DNA of 47,605 bases from Ktedonobacteraceae bacterium (GTDB taxonomy: Bacteria; Chloroflexota; Ktedonobacteria; Ktedonobacterales; Ktedonobacteraceae). Below are positions 25,268 to 33,992 of this stretch, piece by piece; positions within the stretch are counted from its first letter, which is position 1, and each line of letters begins with the position of its first letter. A program made the translations under genes and the position numbers. The notes beneath the pieces are model-generated. The model was not told where the DNA came from, made no database searches, and worked only from the letters and a program-made list of their open reading frames with translations. The stretch lies in the NCBI GenBank assembly GCA_014896635.1, contig JADBKA010000005.1, forward strand, positions 1 through 47,605. Reading direction: 5' to 3'.

Positions 25268-26236
25268 TTGAAAATCATCGTAACCGGGGGAGCAGGTTTT
25301 ATTGGCTCTCACCTCTGCGCCCGCTTGCTGGAAGAGGGACATCATATTCTTTGTGTTGATAATTTCATTACAGGATCTCAAGAAAATATTCAAGAATTCC
25401 GCCGGCATCCACGTTTCTCCTTTTTAGAACATGATGTGACTCAGCCTTTTCATAGCCAGGCCGATGCTATTTTTCACCTGGCCAGTCCGGCCAGTCCACC
25501 GGGGTATTTTCGCCATCCCATTGAAACCATTCTGGTCAACAGCCAGGGAACTTATCGCATGCTGGAAATGGCACGCCAGCAGAACGCAAAATTTCTGATC
25601 TCCTCGACCTCGGAGATCTACGGCGATCCGCTGGTCCATCCTCAGACGGAAGATTACTGGGGGAATGTCAATCCCATTGGACCTCGCGCCTGCTACGATG
25701 AGAGCAAGCGCCTGGGTGAAACGCTAACAATGGAATATTACAGGCAATACCAGACTGACGTCCGTATCGTACGCATCTTTAACACTTACGGCCCGAACAG
25801 CCAGCTTGATGATGGGCGCATGATCCCCAGTTTCATCACGCAGGCGCTGCGTGGGGAGCCGCTGGTAATTTATGGCGACGGCAGCAAGACGCGCAGTATC
25901 TGCTATGTCAGCGATCTGGTAGAGGGCCTGCTGCGGGCAATGTTTTCCCCTGATACAACAGGTGAAGTATTCAATCTGGGCAATCCTGAAGAGCACACGG
26001 TACTCGAATATGCCGAGACAATCCTACGCCTCTGTACAGCAGCGCCAGAGAGCAACGAGAAGCTGCGTATACTTTTTGAACCTGAGCGGGTAGATGATCC
26101 TGAGCGCCGCCGCCCTGATATTACGAAGGCGCAGCGTGTGCTCGGCTGGCAGCCGCAGATGAGCCTGGAAGAAGGGCTGAGCCGCAGCATCGAGTGGTTC
26201 AGGCAGCGTATTGCTCAGCTATCGGCCATTTCTTGA
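25268..26236 (+). CDS. uxs: UDP-glucuronate decarboxylase (UDP-xylose synthase)
   Basis: A 322-aa extended short-chain dehydrogenase. It oxidises and decarboxylates UDP-glucuronate to UDP-xylose or its 4-keto form using NAD. The NAD-binding motif is TGGAGFIGSHL (6-16), and the Tyr143-x3-Lys147 catalytic pair lies within the family-specific run GDPLVHPQTEDYWG (119-132), NPIGPRACYDESKR. That run separates UXS from dTDP-glucose dehydratases. The start is TTG at 25268, 9 nt after GGAGG; an in-frame ATG at about 25199 lies before it without family similarity. It begins a three-gene polysaccharide run. Confidence 0.85.
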   Translation: MKIIVTGGAGFIGSHLCARLLEEGHHILCVDNFITGSQENIQEFRRHPRFSFLEHDVTQPFHSQADAIFHLASPASPPGYFRHPIETILVNSQGTYRMLEMARQQNAKFLISSTSEIYGDPLVHPQTEDYWGNVNPIGPRACYDESKRLGETLTMEYYRQYQTDVRIVRIFNTYGPNSQLDDGRMIPSFITQALRGEPLVIYGDGSKTRSICYVSDLVEGLLRAMFSPDTTGEVFNLGNPEEHTVLEYAETILRLCTAAPESNEKLRILFEPERVDDPERRRPDITKAQRVLGWQPQMSLEEGLSRSIEWFRQRIAQLSAIS

Positions 26237-26278
26237 ACGGGCCGCACGGCACCTGTTAGAGAAGGGATAGGCGATGAG

Positions 26279-27871
26279 ATGCAGCATATAGAGGCAAACG
26301 GAACTACACAGGCGCTGCATGAGTCGCTGCAAAAAAAGATCAATGGTTTTGTGAGCGAGCGTGTTCACCTGGCAAACGTCGCCGGGCTGTTTGCTGTATT
26401 GTGCGCGTTTTTTTGCCTGCTGGTGCTGCCTGCCGGGCAATACTGGAACATTCGCCTGCCGCTCTATCTGCTGGTGACAATCTGGGTGCTGCTGCGCTCA
26501 TGCATCGCTCTGTACCTGATGCCGCTGGCGGTTGCCTGGGGATCGTTGGACCCCGCGAATCTAGGCGGGCTACACGCGGCAGATATTCTCACCCTGCTCC
26601 TCGCCACAAGCTGGCTGCTGAGCTTCACGCTCCGCCGCCTCACAGAAAAAATCGCGCCTGGCGGACCGCTGGACCGCGAATCTCCGGCTATCTCGCGTGC
26701 TCTTGCCCTCGCTATCTTCGCGCTCCTGCTGGCAATGTTGCTCTCGACGGTGGTGGCTACCGATCTGCTGCTGAGTGTCAAAGAGCTGGTGAAATGGCTG
26801 GAGGTGTTGATCATTCTGCTACTCGGCGCACAGTATCTTCACACACGCCGCCAGCTCTGGATACTCGTGGTCATGATCCTGCTAGCGACCATCTCACAGG
26901 CACTTTTCGGCTATCTGCAAGCCTTTCTAGATCTCGGCCCCAGTTCTTTTGTCCGTGATAATACCCTGCGCGTCTACGGCACTTTTGATCAGCCCAATCC
27001 CTACGCGGGCTATATCAATATGGGTCTGGGTATTGCCCTGGGACTGACGCTGTTTGCCGCAGACTGGAAGACGCGCATTCTGGCAGGTGGTACTACTATC
27101 ATGCTCGCTGCCGCCGAGCTGCTTTCACAATCCAAAGGCGGCTGGCTGGCTATCGGGCTGGCATGCGTTTTTCTGGTCACGTCAGGAATGCCCCGCCTGC
27201 GCCCGCTCTGGGGGATGTTTGGCCTGCTTGCGCTCTGCGCCCTTGCGCTCTACCTGGCCGGCCTGATACCGGACCACCTGCTCATACCGCTGCTCAAGAA
27301 AGCGGGCCTGACGAATCTCTCATTTACGCTGCCACGCCATTACAACTACGCGAACTCTGAGCGCCTGGCTCACTGGGTTGCAGGTATCCACATGTTTATG
27401 GATCACCCCTTGCTGGGCGTCGGCATCGGCAATTATGCAACAGCCTATCCTCAATACGCTCCTGGCATCTTCAAGCTGCCGCTGGGGCATGCCCATAACT
27501 ACTATATCAATATGGCCGCAGAGGCCGGCATTGGTGGCCTGCTCTCCCTGCTGTACTTCCTGCTGGCGGTCTTTATCACCGGCGGACGTTCACTGCGCCG
27601 CATTAATAAAGCATGGCAGACATTGAAGGAAGACAGGGCCAGACCTCGCCAGGGAATTACTGTTCTGATGGCTGATCACAGCAAACTTCGCCTGCGACGG
27701 CTCAGCAACGACAGAGCGCTGGCGTTGGGATTACTGGCTGCGCTGATTACAGTCTGCGCACACAATTTCGTCGATAACCTGTATGTACATAGTATGGCCA
27801 ACCTTTTTGCGTTACTGATTGTCATGGTAGTACGTCTTGAAAGCGTAACGACAAACGTTTGTAAAAGGTAG
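26279..27871 (+). CDS. O-antigen ligase/polymerase-like membrane protein (Wzy_C)
   Basis: A 530-aa protein with about twelve hydrophobic helices. The family signature lies at residues about 375-420: HPLLGVGIGNYATAYPQY and then GHAHNYYINMAAEAGIGGL, which carries the conserved His and Arg/Asn-type residues of the Wzy_C loop. Proteins of this type join or polymerise oligosaccharides outside the cytoplasmic membrane. In a monoderm-like Chloroflexota cell it would serve exopolysaccharide or glycoconjugate assembly. It is 42 bp after uxs and 14 bp before the next gene, so co-transcription is likely. Confidence 0.8.
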   Translation: MQHIEANGTTQALHESLQKKINGFVSERVHLANVAGLFAVLCAFFCLLVLPAGQYWNIRLPLYLLVTIWVLLRSCIALYLMPLAVAWGSLDPANLGGLHAADILTLLLATSWLLSFTLRRLTEKIAPGGPLDRESPAISRALALAIFALLLAMLLSTVVATDLLLSVKELVKWLEVLIILLLGAQYLHTRRQLWILVVMILLATISQALFGYLQAFLDLGPSSFVRDNTLRVYGTFDQPNPYAGYINMGLGIALGLTLFAADWKTRILAGGTTIMLAAAELLSQSKGGWLAIGLACVFLVTSGMPRLRPLWGMFGLLALCALALYLAGLIPDHLLIPLLKKAGLTNLSFTLPRHYNYANSERLAHWVAGIHMFMDHPLLGVGIGNYATAYPQYAPGIFKLPLGHAHNYYINMAAEAGIGGLLSLLYFLLAVFITGGRSLRRINKAWQTLKEDRARPRQGITVLMADHSKLRLRRLSNDRALALGLLAALITVCAHNFVDNLYVHSMANLFALLIVMVVRLESVTTNVCKR

Positions 27872-27885
27872 AGCTGGAGGGGATT

Positions 27886-29070
27886 TTGTCCACTGAGGAT
27901 ATCCATAAAACTCCTGTGCTTCCCATAACTGAAGGTACATCTGAAATAATCGAGAAGAAAAAATCAGAACTGCTACAGCAGGGACAACAGGCCACAGGAC
28001 AGGAAGAACCAGAAATCACACGTGAACAGCTCTCTCTCAGCAAGCGGTTCCTCAACTGGCGCACACTCGTTCCCCTGGCGGTGGTGCTTATCCTGCTGGT
28101 CATTTTTGCTCAAAGAGCCAGCATCAATCCGCGTAAGATCGGAGAAGCGATTCTCAGTGCCAACCTGCTCTTTTTCTTGCTGGCTTTCTTTATATACTAC
28201 TGCTCTTTCATCATGCGCTCGCTGCGCTGGCGTATTCTTCTACAAAATGCTGGTTTTACAGAAAATAAGGGTGTGCAGTTACCGGGACACTTGAAGCTGG
28301 TGGAGATCATCTACATCTCATTTTTCGCCAACACGATAGTACCGGCAAAGCTGGGTGACATCTATCGCGCGTACCTGCTGCGGCAAGAAACCGGTGTTCC
28401 TACCACACGCAGCTTTGGCACGGTGATCGCCGAGCGATTTCTAGACCTGGCGATGTTGCTCACACTCCTTATACCGGCAGTTATTGTCAGCCTGCACGAG
28501 CATCTTCCTCCTCAGATTTTTACCAGCCTGCAAGTGCTATTAGCAATAGTGGTTGCAGGTCTGATTGGTCTATTTGTCCTGCGGCGAGCACGCGAGGCCA
28601 TTGCGCACCTTGTACCAACACGTTTTCGCAGTCAGTATTATCACTTCCACGAAGGCACTCTGGGGTCGTTCCGCCGGATGCCGTTGCTGATCATCCTGAC
28701 GCTGGGCGTCTGGACGTGTGAGGCACTGCGATTCTTCTTCGTCGCGCTTTCGCTTAATCTGATTGGGGGAAGTCTGCTGCACATTCTGGCTGCTGCCATT
28801 TTCATCGGTCTGGGGGAGTCACTGCTCACCGCTATTCCCACGACTGGCGGCGGCGTTGGACTGGTAGAAGGGGGCATGGCGGCGATGATCGCGCTGTTCT
28901 CGCAAGGGAATAGCCTCGTCAATCTTGCCAATCTTACCGCAGCGGCGATCCTGTTGGATCGCACCATTACCTTTTTTAGCATTCTGATTATCGGCTTTTT
29001 CGTCTTCCTGCTTGCTTTTGGCAGAAGAGCAGCCAGCCAGCCAGTTCGCAAACAAACCTCGGCGCCATAG
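27886..29070 (+). CDS. LPG synthase TM-domain / flippase-like membrane protein
   Basis: A 394-aa membrane protein of the lysylphosphatidylglycerol synthetase-TM (UPF0104) type. The first about 55 residues are polar. The membrane domain shows the family marks RWRILLQNAG, then the FFANTIVPAKLGDIYRAYLL stretch (about 144-163), the TIAERFLDL-like TVIAERFLDLAML (about 179-191), and PTTGGGVGLVEGGM (about 319-332). Only the membrane domain is present, without the lysyl-transferase domain of MprF, so a lipid-linked sugar flippase or glycolipid role is more likely. The start is TTG at 27886 with GGAGG five bases upstream. Confidence 0.8.
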   Translation: MSTEDIHKTPVLPITEGTSEIIEKKKSELLQQGQQATGQEEPEITREQLSLSKRFLNWRTLVPLAVVLILLVIFAQRASINPRKIGEAILSANLLFFLLAFFIYYCSFIMRSLRWRILLQNAGFTENKGVQLPGHLKLVEIIYISFFANTIVPAKLGDIYRAYLLRQETGVPTTRSFGTVIAERFLDLAMLLTLLIPAVIVSLHEHLPPQIFTSLQVLLAIVVAGLIGLFVLRRAREAIAHLVPTRFRSQYYHFHEGTLGSFRRMPLLIILTLGVWTCEALRFFFVALSLNLIGGSLLHILAAAIFIGLGESLLTAIPTTGGGVGLVEGGMAAMIALFSQGNSLVNLANLTAAAILLDRTITFFSILIIGFFVFLLAFGRRAASQPVRKQTSAP

Positions 29071-29083
29071 CTGTCTGCAAACC

Positions 29084-29113
29084 TTGACATGCGAATAAAG
29101 GCTACACTATAAT
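29084..29113 (+). promoter_or_regulatory. Consensus sigma-70 promoter of rpsU
   Basis: Perfect TTGACA (29084-29089) and perfect TATAAT (29108-29113) hexamers with an 18-bp spacer. This is the strongest promoter in the window and drives the rpsU-ybeY-dgkA block. Confidence 0.9.
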
Positions 29114-29198
29114 TGCTGCGCAGGTCAACGCAGTGGAACATCAGCGGGCTGTGTCCTTCTTCTGCTGCGAAAACAGGCCGCGAGAGGGGGGATTCCTG

Positions 29199-29381
29199 GT
29201 GTCGGAAGTCAAGATCGGCGAAAACGAATCGTTTGAGACCGCGCTGAAACGCTTCAACCGTAAAATTCAACAGGATGGCATCCTTGCCGAAGCACGCCGC
29301 CGCGAGCACTACGAAAAGCCGAGTGTGAAGCGTAAGAGAAAAGAAGCTGCACGACGCCGCAAAAACATGCGTAAAAGCTAA
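29199..29381 (+). CDS. rpsU: Ribosomal protein S21
   Basis: A 60-aa S21, a small-subunit protein that sits near the anti-Shine-Dalgarno end of 16S r[22 protein letters not shown] at the N terminus and the very basic C terminus ([18 protein letters not shown]) are diagnostic. The start is GTG at 29199, following a G-rich Shine-Dalgarno (GAGGGGGG). An in-frame ATG at 29133 lies upstream but would add an unrelated extension. It is followed by a terminator, then ybeY, an order seen in many bacteria. Confidence 0.93.
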   Translation: MSEVKIGENESFETALKRFNRKIQQDGILAEARRREHYEKPSVKRKRKEAARRRKNMRKS

Positions 29382-29393
29382 AAAGCATGTGCG

Positions 29394-29434
29394 CCTCCGT
29401 CTCTTACACTCAAAGAGGTGGAGGTTTCTTTTTC
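29394..29434 (+). terminator. Rho-independent terminator/attenuator after rpsU
   Basis: 12-nt arms (10 pairs) from CCTCCGTCTCTT and AAGAGGTGGAGG, a 7-nt loop and a T-rich tail (TTTCTTTTT). It would separate strong rpsU expression from ybeY, with read-through possible. Confidence 0.75.
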
Positions 29435-29454
29435 ACAGTAGAGAGAGGAAAACA

Positions 29455-30006
29455 GTGCAAGACCACCCGCTCATCGAGCTTTACATCAATATCGACGATG
29501 ATCAGCAAAGGAGAGCCGTCGAGCAGGCGCTTGAAAGCATCAATCTGGATGATGTTGTTCAGCGTACGTTACGGGCCGCAGGCATTACACAACAGGTGAT
29601 GTTGACGCTGCTTGTGACCGATGATGAAGGCATACGCGAAATGAACCGGCAGTATCGCCAGCAGGATAAGGCTACCGACGTGCTCTCGTTTCCGCTGCTT
29701 AATGCGCCGCTGGTCCAGGCTCCCGCTGATCAACTCTGGCAGCCAGAAAAGAACGAAAGCACTGACGCCGAACAGTTTGTGGCACCGCCCGGCCCTGTGC
29801 TAAACTTAGGTGATATTGTGGTATCCTGGCCTACTATCGTTCAGCAGGCCACTGCCGCCGGACACGCCCCTGCCCGCGAACTGCTCTACCTGCTTTCACA
29901 CGGCGTTTTGCACCTGATCGGCTACGATGATCAGACTGAAGCAGGCTACCAGGCAATGATCGGCATACAAAACGCCGTCATTTTCTCGCTCGAACAGAAG
30001 AACTGA
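29455..30006 (+). CDS. ybeY: Endoribonuclease YbeY (rRNA maturation)
   Basis: A 183-aa YbeY, a zinc-dependent endoribonuclease for 16S rRNA maturation and ribosome quality control. Typical marks are ATDVLSFP (73-80), LGDIVVS (118-124) and the metal site HGVLHLIGYDD with His149, His153 and Asp159. The canonical family motif ends in His, so the third zinc ligand here is Asp, an acceptable but less usual ligand. An insertion of about 30 residues rich in Pro, Ala and Glu lies between residues 84 and 113. The start is GTG at 29455 with AGAGAGGA upstream. Confidence 0.9.
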   Translation: MQDHPLIELYINIDDDQQRRAVEQALESINLDDVVQRTLRAAGITQQVMLTLLVTDDEGIREMNRQYRQQDKATDVLSFPLLNAPLVQAPADQLWQPEKNESTDAEQFVAPPGPVLNLGDIVVSWPTIVQQATAAGHAPARELLYLLSHGVLHLIGYDDQTEAGYQAMIGIQNAVIFSLEQKN

Positions 30007-30009
30007 CCC

Positions 30010-30441
30010 ATGGAGATAGATCAACTTCCGTCTACGCCTTTATCACAACACGCAAAAGAGAGTGAATGGCGAAAATTTATCGCCGGTTTCGGTTACGCAT
30101 TGAACGGCCTCAAATTTGCGTTGCGTACGCAGCGCAATGCGCGCGTCCATGTCGCCATGGGCGCGGCTGCAATCGGGACAGGAATCTGGCTGCATATCTC
30201 ACCTGTCGAATTTGCGCTGATCCTGGTCGCAATTACTGGCGTCTTTGTGGCAGAGATGTTTAACACTGTGCTGGAGCTATGCGTCGATCTGGCGTCACCT
30301 GAGTATCATCCCCTGGCAAAAATTGCGAAAGATGTGGCAGCCGGGGCAGTTCTGATCAATGCAGTGCTCGCTGTGATCATCGGATTATTCGTCTTTGGCC
30401 CCCATCTGTGGAGCCTCATCGCCCACCTCAGTGCTAAATAA
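30010..30441 (+). CDS. dgkA: Diacylglycerol/undecaprenol kinase
   Basis: A 143-aa small membrane kinase of the DgkA family with three hydrophobic helices. In Gram-positive-like bacteria it phosphorylates undecaprenol for cell-wall synthesis. The active-site signature EMFNTVLELCVDL (about 78-90) and the AKIAKDVAAGAVLI segment (about 99-112) are complete. ATG lies 3 nt after the ybeY stop codon with no clear Shine-Dalgarno, so translation is probably coupled. It ends at a bidirectional terminator facing efp. Confidence 0.9.
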   Translation: MEIDQLPSTPLSQHAKESEWRKFIAGFGYALNGLKFALRTQRNARVHVAMGAAAIGTGIWLHISPVEFALILVAITGVFVAEMFNTVLELCVDLASPEYHPLAKIAKDVAAGAVLINAVLAVIIGLFVFGPHLWSLIAHLSAK

Positions 30442-30463
30442 GGGCAGCGGCAAAAGCTGCCCT
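30441..30463. terminator. Shared terminator between dgkA and efp
   Basis: A perfect 8-bp stem (AGGGCAGC/GCTGCCCT) with a 7-nt loop spans both stop codons of two convergent genes. It probably serves both strands, although T-runs are short. Confidence 0.6.
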
Positions 30464-31028
30464 ACCTGGCGCGTTCCACGTACTGGCCGGTACGTGTATC
30501 AATGCGAATCCTGGTGCCAGGCTCGACGAACAGCGGCACGTTGACAACGGCGCCAGTTTCGAGCGTTGCCGGTTTGGTCACGTTGGTTGCGGTATCGCCG
30601 CGCACACCGGGTTCGGCGCTAACAACTTCCAGCTCGACAAAGTTCGGCAGTTCGACGGCAACGATATGCTCGCCATCAACCAGCATCTCCACTTCATCCC
30701 CTTCTTTCAGGAACTTCACGCCATCGCCGATCAAATCTTTTGGAATGGGCTGCTGATCATATGTTTCTGTATTCATAAAGACGTAATCATTGCCATCAAC
30801 ATAGAGAAACTGCCACGTCTGGTGTTCGACACGCACCTCTTCGATCTCTTCTCCTGCGCGGAATCGCTGTTCGATCACGCGCCCGGTTTTCAGGTTCTTC
30901 AAGCGAGTACGCACAAACGCGCGCCAGTTGCCCGGACTGACATGATGGAATTCGGTAATGATATACAGTTCTCCGTTATAGCGTATTACCATGCCGTTAC
31001 GGAAATCGGCAGTCGTTGCGTTAGCCAA
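30462..31028 (-). CDS. efp: Translation elongation factor P
   Basis: A 188-aa EF-P that rescues ribosomes stalled at polyproline. The KOW-like domain I, OB domain II and C-terminal OB domain III (GDTATNVTKPATLETGAVVNVPLF in pieces) are complete. The tip of the domain I loop reads HVSPGNWRAFVRT, so the residue at position 34 is Asn instead of the Lys or Arg that is beta-lysylated or rhamnosylated in model bacteria. This belongs to a PGNW-type loop. No EpmA/EpmB or EarP gene is in the window. Proline-rich proteins are encoded nearby, which makes EF-P relevant. Confidence 0.95.
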   Translation of the reverse strand: MANATTADFRNGMVIRYNGELYIITEFHHVSPGNWRAFVRTRLKNLKTGRVIEQRFRAGEEIEEVRVEHQTWQFLYVDGNDYVFMNTETYDQQPIPKDLIGDGVKFLKEGDEVEMLVDGEHIVAVELPNFVELEVVSAEPGVRGDTATNVTKPATLETGAVVNVPLFVEPGTRIRIDTRTGQYVERAR

Positions 31029-31140
31029 TGGAGTGCTCTCTTTCTCTCAGATTTTCTTTTCCAAACTATTCAGAGATCTACTGATTTCTCCCCTGACACT
31101 TTTTCCTGCATTATAACTATCTATTATATCACGACAGGAC

Positions 31141-32193
31141 TCATTTATGCTCAGCAACAAAGATGCTGGCAGGCTGACCGAGTATCACCGGGACCATCTT
31201 CTTCACCACACGCCAGCCCTGATCGTGCAGCAGTGTATTCCAGAGTTGATCCTCACTGGTTAATGTCACCATCAGCCCGGCAGGCGTCAGGACGCGCCCG
31301 AACTCGCGCAGCAGCGCACCATACAGATCGCGCAGATTTTCTCCAGCTGCAATCTGCTTACCAAAGGGCAGATTCGTGAGCAGGCGAGTCACACTGGCGT
31401 CACCAAGCGGCAGCGAACGAGCATCCCAGACCCGCCACTCCACCTCAATATGCGCAGCCCATGCGTTGCGCTCGGCCACCGCTATCGCCTCATCGCGTAT
31501 ATCACCACCGAGCAGGCGCTGATAGGGAGCGAGTAAAGCGCGTTCGATAAGGATCGTGCCGGCGCCACACATGGGGTCAAGCACAACATCCTGCGCTGTC
31601 GGGCGCGCCAGCCAGCTCATGGCGGCTGCAACAGTGGGACGCAGCGATGCAGGCAAGTGCTCGCGCTTGTACTCGCGGTGGCGCATAGTGGCATCGCTCA
31701 AGCGCACACCGATCAGCACCAGGCCGCCGCTGATCCAGAGCCAGATCTCCAGGTCGGCATGATCATCCACCAGGCGCATGCCACGCGGCATGACTTTACG
31801 CAAGGCATCACTGACAGCTTGCCCGGCATCAATACGGCGGAAATCACTCCTGCCGCTCATCTGGCTCACAACGCGCCATGTCCGTGCCTGCCGACCTTTA
31901 TGCACATGCCGCCACCAGGTAAGGCCCGCCGTAATATCAGCCTTGAGTGTAGCACTGTGCAGAACACGCAGCGCATCCCGCCCAGGTCCCAGTGTCTTGA
32001 TATGCACCAGCAGAAAGAAGACATCCTCAACAGTGCGCAGCTTGAGCAGTTCACCTGCCGATTTGTCAGTACGAAAAAGCGCAATCCCACGCGCGAACTT
32101 GATCTGTTCAGCGGTGGAGTCTCGCGCACGAATTTCGCTAAATGCCAGGGTTTCCAGGCCCGGAATCGTCATCACATAGAAAGGCTGAGACAT
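31141..32193 (-). CDS. THUMP-domain RNA (guanine-N2) methyltransferase
   Basis: A 350-aa protein. Residues about 1-165 form a ferredoxin-like plus THUMP RNA-binding module, and the C-terminal half is a Rossmann methyltransferase of the UPF0020 family with motif I LDPMCGAGTILIE (about 214-226) and motif IV TNLPFGKQ (about 283-290). An NLPFG variant of the NPPY motif occurs in Trm14/THUMPD-type tRNA m2G methyltransferases, whereas RlmL has NPPYG, so tRNA is the more likely substrate. The 112 bp between this gene and efp contain two TATAAT-like sequences on the minus strand. Confidence 0.8.
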   Translation of the reverse strand: MSQPFYVMTIPGLETLAFSEIRARDSTAEQIKFARGIALFRTDKSAGELLKLRTVEDVFFLLVHIKTLGPGRDALRVLHSATLKADITAGLTWWRHVHKGRQARTWRVVSQMSGRSDFRRIDAGQAVSDALRKVMPRGMRLVDDHADLEIWLWISGGLVLIGVRLSDATMRHREYKREHLPASLRPTVAAAMSWLARPTAQDVVLDPMCGAGTILIERALLAPYQRLLGGDIRDEAIAVAERNAWAAHIEVEWRVWDARSLPLGDASVTRLLTNLPFGKQIAAGENLRDLYGALLREFGRVLTPAGLMVTLTSEDQLWNTLLHDQGWRVVKKMVPVILGQPASIFVAEHK

Positions 32194-32350
32194 CCCTTTC
32201 CCTGTTCTCCCTTACCTGCCATTTTTACCCTTTGTATACGTATTCTGTACAGGACTACCTGCGCGGCAAGACAAACAACCGGTAAGGCTTAGCCGACCTT
32301 GCACCTGCCTGTCTACTGGCAAGCCATCTTATCACAAAGCGGATAATGGA

Positions 32351-33223
32351 TCAACGGGCATCTTCAGAGCGAGGAGAAGATTGGGGATCGGGTAGCAAGT
32401 CCTGCTGTGAGCGCGCCCTGCTCTGCTCCAGCAGGGAGCCGACGTTTTTGCGTTCCTCTACAAACTTCGCCAGGCGCTTTTTCCCCAGATTCTCGCGCAA
32501 AATCCAGCGGATATCACCGTCCTGCCAGGCAGCGCATTCACGCATCAACGCGAATCCCCGCTCAGGCTCTGCTGCCGTCACTACGCTCAATGTGTAGCCC
32601 AGGGTGCGACGCAGCAAGCGAAATTGCTCATTTTTCTTGCGTTCATCTGCGGGTACGGCTCGCAAACGCTCCAGCACAATACGCTGGATCTCAAGCGCGG
32701 CGGCACACACATCAGCGTTATAGAGCACCGGCGGCTCGGCGACTGCCGCCACAGCCGCTCGCTGCTGTAAACAGTCCCCTTGCGTCGCTAACCTGAGCAA
32801 TTGAGCAAGTGCTGACTGAGGATCTGCATTGAGCAATTGCTGGTAAGCGATTGCCACACCCTCTCGCACGCGCCAGGAAGGACTACAGGCATAATGATTG
32901 AGAATCTGAAAAGTTTCATCACGCCAGTCAGTATGGGCCGCAGCACAGACACCATAGGCAATAACGCCGCAGAGCATTGTAAATTCAGCGGGTGTATTGC
33001 TGGCTACTGGCTTACGATCACCATTGGCAAGATAATTGAGAAGAGCGTAAACATTGTCAGGATGCCGGGGAATCGCAGCGGCCAGGAGATGACTTACATC
33101 ATAGGCAAGTTCCAGGTTCGCACGCGGTCCCGGTAAACGACTGTTATCACGTAAATAGAATTCCAGAGCGCGCCGATTGCCCGTCAAGGCTCTTTCTACC
33201 AGAGAAGATAGAGTGTCGTGCAT
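32351..33223 (-). CDS. HEAT-like helical repeat protein
   Basis: A 290-aa alpha-helical protein without a recognised catalytic motif. Repeated helix pairs such as TDWRDETFQILNHYACSPS and WRVREGVAIAYQQLL (about 105-140), and a C-terminal DGDIRWILRENLGKKRLAKF, resemble HEAT/DNA-alkylation-repeat (AlkD-like) modules. The C-terminal 30 residues are polar and probably disordered. I choose ATG at 33223, preceded by a G-run, over the in-frame upstream start at 33280. It is divergent from the merR operon. A protein- or nucleic-acid-binding scaffold is all that can be said. Confidence 0.55.
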   Translation of the reverse strand: MHDTLSSLVERALTGNRRALEFYLRDNSRLPGPRANLELAYDVSHLLAAAIPRHPDNVYALLNYLANGDRKPVASNTPAEFTMLCGVIAYGVCAAAHTDWRDETFQILNHYACSPSWRVREGVAIAYQQLLNADPQSALAQLLRLATQGDCLQQRAAVAAVAEPPVLYNADVCAAALEIQRIVLERLRAVPADERKKNEQFRLLRRTLGYTLSVVTAAEPERGFALMRECAAWQDGDIRWILRENLGKKRLAKFVEERKNVGSLLEQSRARSQQDLLPDPQSSPRSEDAR

Positions 33224-33328
33224 AAATACCCCCCATCCTCGTGTAAATGAGCATGACTCTGGTTCCTTCGAGACCAGCAAACGCTTTCCCCTATTGTATC
33301 ATAAGCATGACACCCTCATCTCTTAACC

Positions 33329-33358
33329 TTGACGTAAACGTTAATCATGGCGTATACT
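33329..33358 (+). promoter_or_regulatory. merR promoter with palindromic operator over the -35
   Basis: TTGACG (33329-33334) and TATACT (33353-33358) are 18 bp apart. A 16-bp near-perfect palindrome, TTGACGTAAACGTTAA (33329-33344), covers the -35 and part of the spacer. It resembles the TTGACGT-type boxes of MerR-family regulators such as LiuR, so autoregulation is likely. Confidence 0.65.
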
Positions 33359-33423
33359 AAGAATGTCTTCGAGAACCGGTCAGATCCTCTCTTCTCTCTT
33401 CCCTGTGAGAGCAAGGAATTCTT

Positions 33424-33906
33424 ATGCAGAACAGACCCGAACAAGCATCAGAAGAAGCTCATGCTGGCGGTACAGCATACTATACCATTGAGCAAGTGGC
33501 TTGCCGTACCGGTCTAACCAAGCGCACGCTGCGCTACTATGAAGAAGTCGGCCTGCTGCCACCTACAGGCAGGACGGAAGGCAATTACCGGCGCTATTCA
33601 GATGCAGACATACGACGCCTGGAACGCATTAAGGAACTACGCGACCTGCTCAGTTTTTCGCTGAACGACATCCGCGAGATCCTGCATGCGGAAGAAGAAC
33701 GCAACCTGCTCAAGCAGGCCAACCAGCAGGAAACCGATGCCGAGGCCAGCATAGCTCGCCTGGAGCGCGCCGATGAACTTATTCTCCAGCAACTCGAACT
33801 GATCGAGCAGAAAATTGCCGGCTTGCAGCAAATGCGAACTTCTCTGCTCGAAAAGCTCAAAAAGCATGAGCAAAAGCGCAATCAATTAAAAAATCAGATG
33901 CTTTAA
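33424..33906 (+). CDS. MerR-family transcriptional regulator
   Basis: A 160-aa MerR-type regulator. The winged helix-turn-helix is at residues about 18-88 (YYTIEQVACRTGLTKRTLRYYEEVGLLPP then NYRRYSDADIRRLERI, in pieces), followed by a long coiled-coil dimerisation helix (about 100-158) and no extra ligand-binding domain or cysteine-based metal site. It therefore resembles the short MerR proteins that repress efflux or catabolic genes. The MFS gene starts 86 bp downstream on the same strand and is the obvious target. Confidence 0.88.
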   Translation: MQNRPEQASEEAHAGGTAYYTIEQVACRTGLTKRTLRYYEEVGLLPPTGRTEGNYRRYSDADIRRLERIKELRDLLSFSLNDIREILHAEEERNLLKQANQQETDAEASIARLERADELILQQLELIEQKIAGLQQMRTSLLEKLKKHEQKRNQLKNQML

Positions 33907-33992
33907 AAGCAAAGCATCGAAAACTTTATACATTTTTCTTTACTCACCTGTGAGTTTGAAACGTATCAAAACGGATTGGACATGAACGCCTT

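Noticed and set aside
27886..29070. Full lysylphosphatidylglycerol synthase (MprF)
   Set aside because: Only the membrane domain is present; the C-terminal transferase domain is missing and the neighbours are polysaccharide genes.
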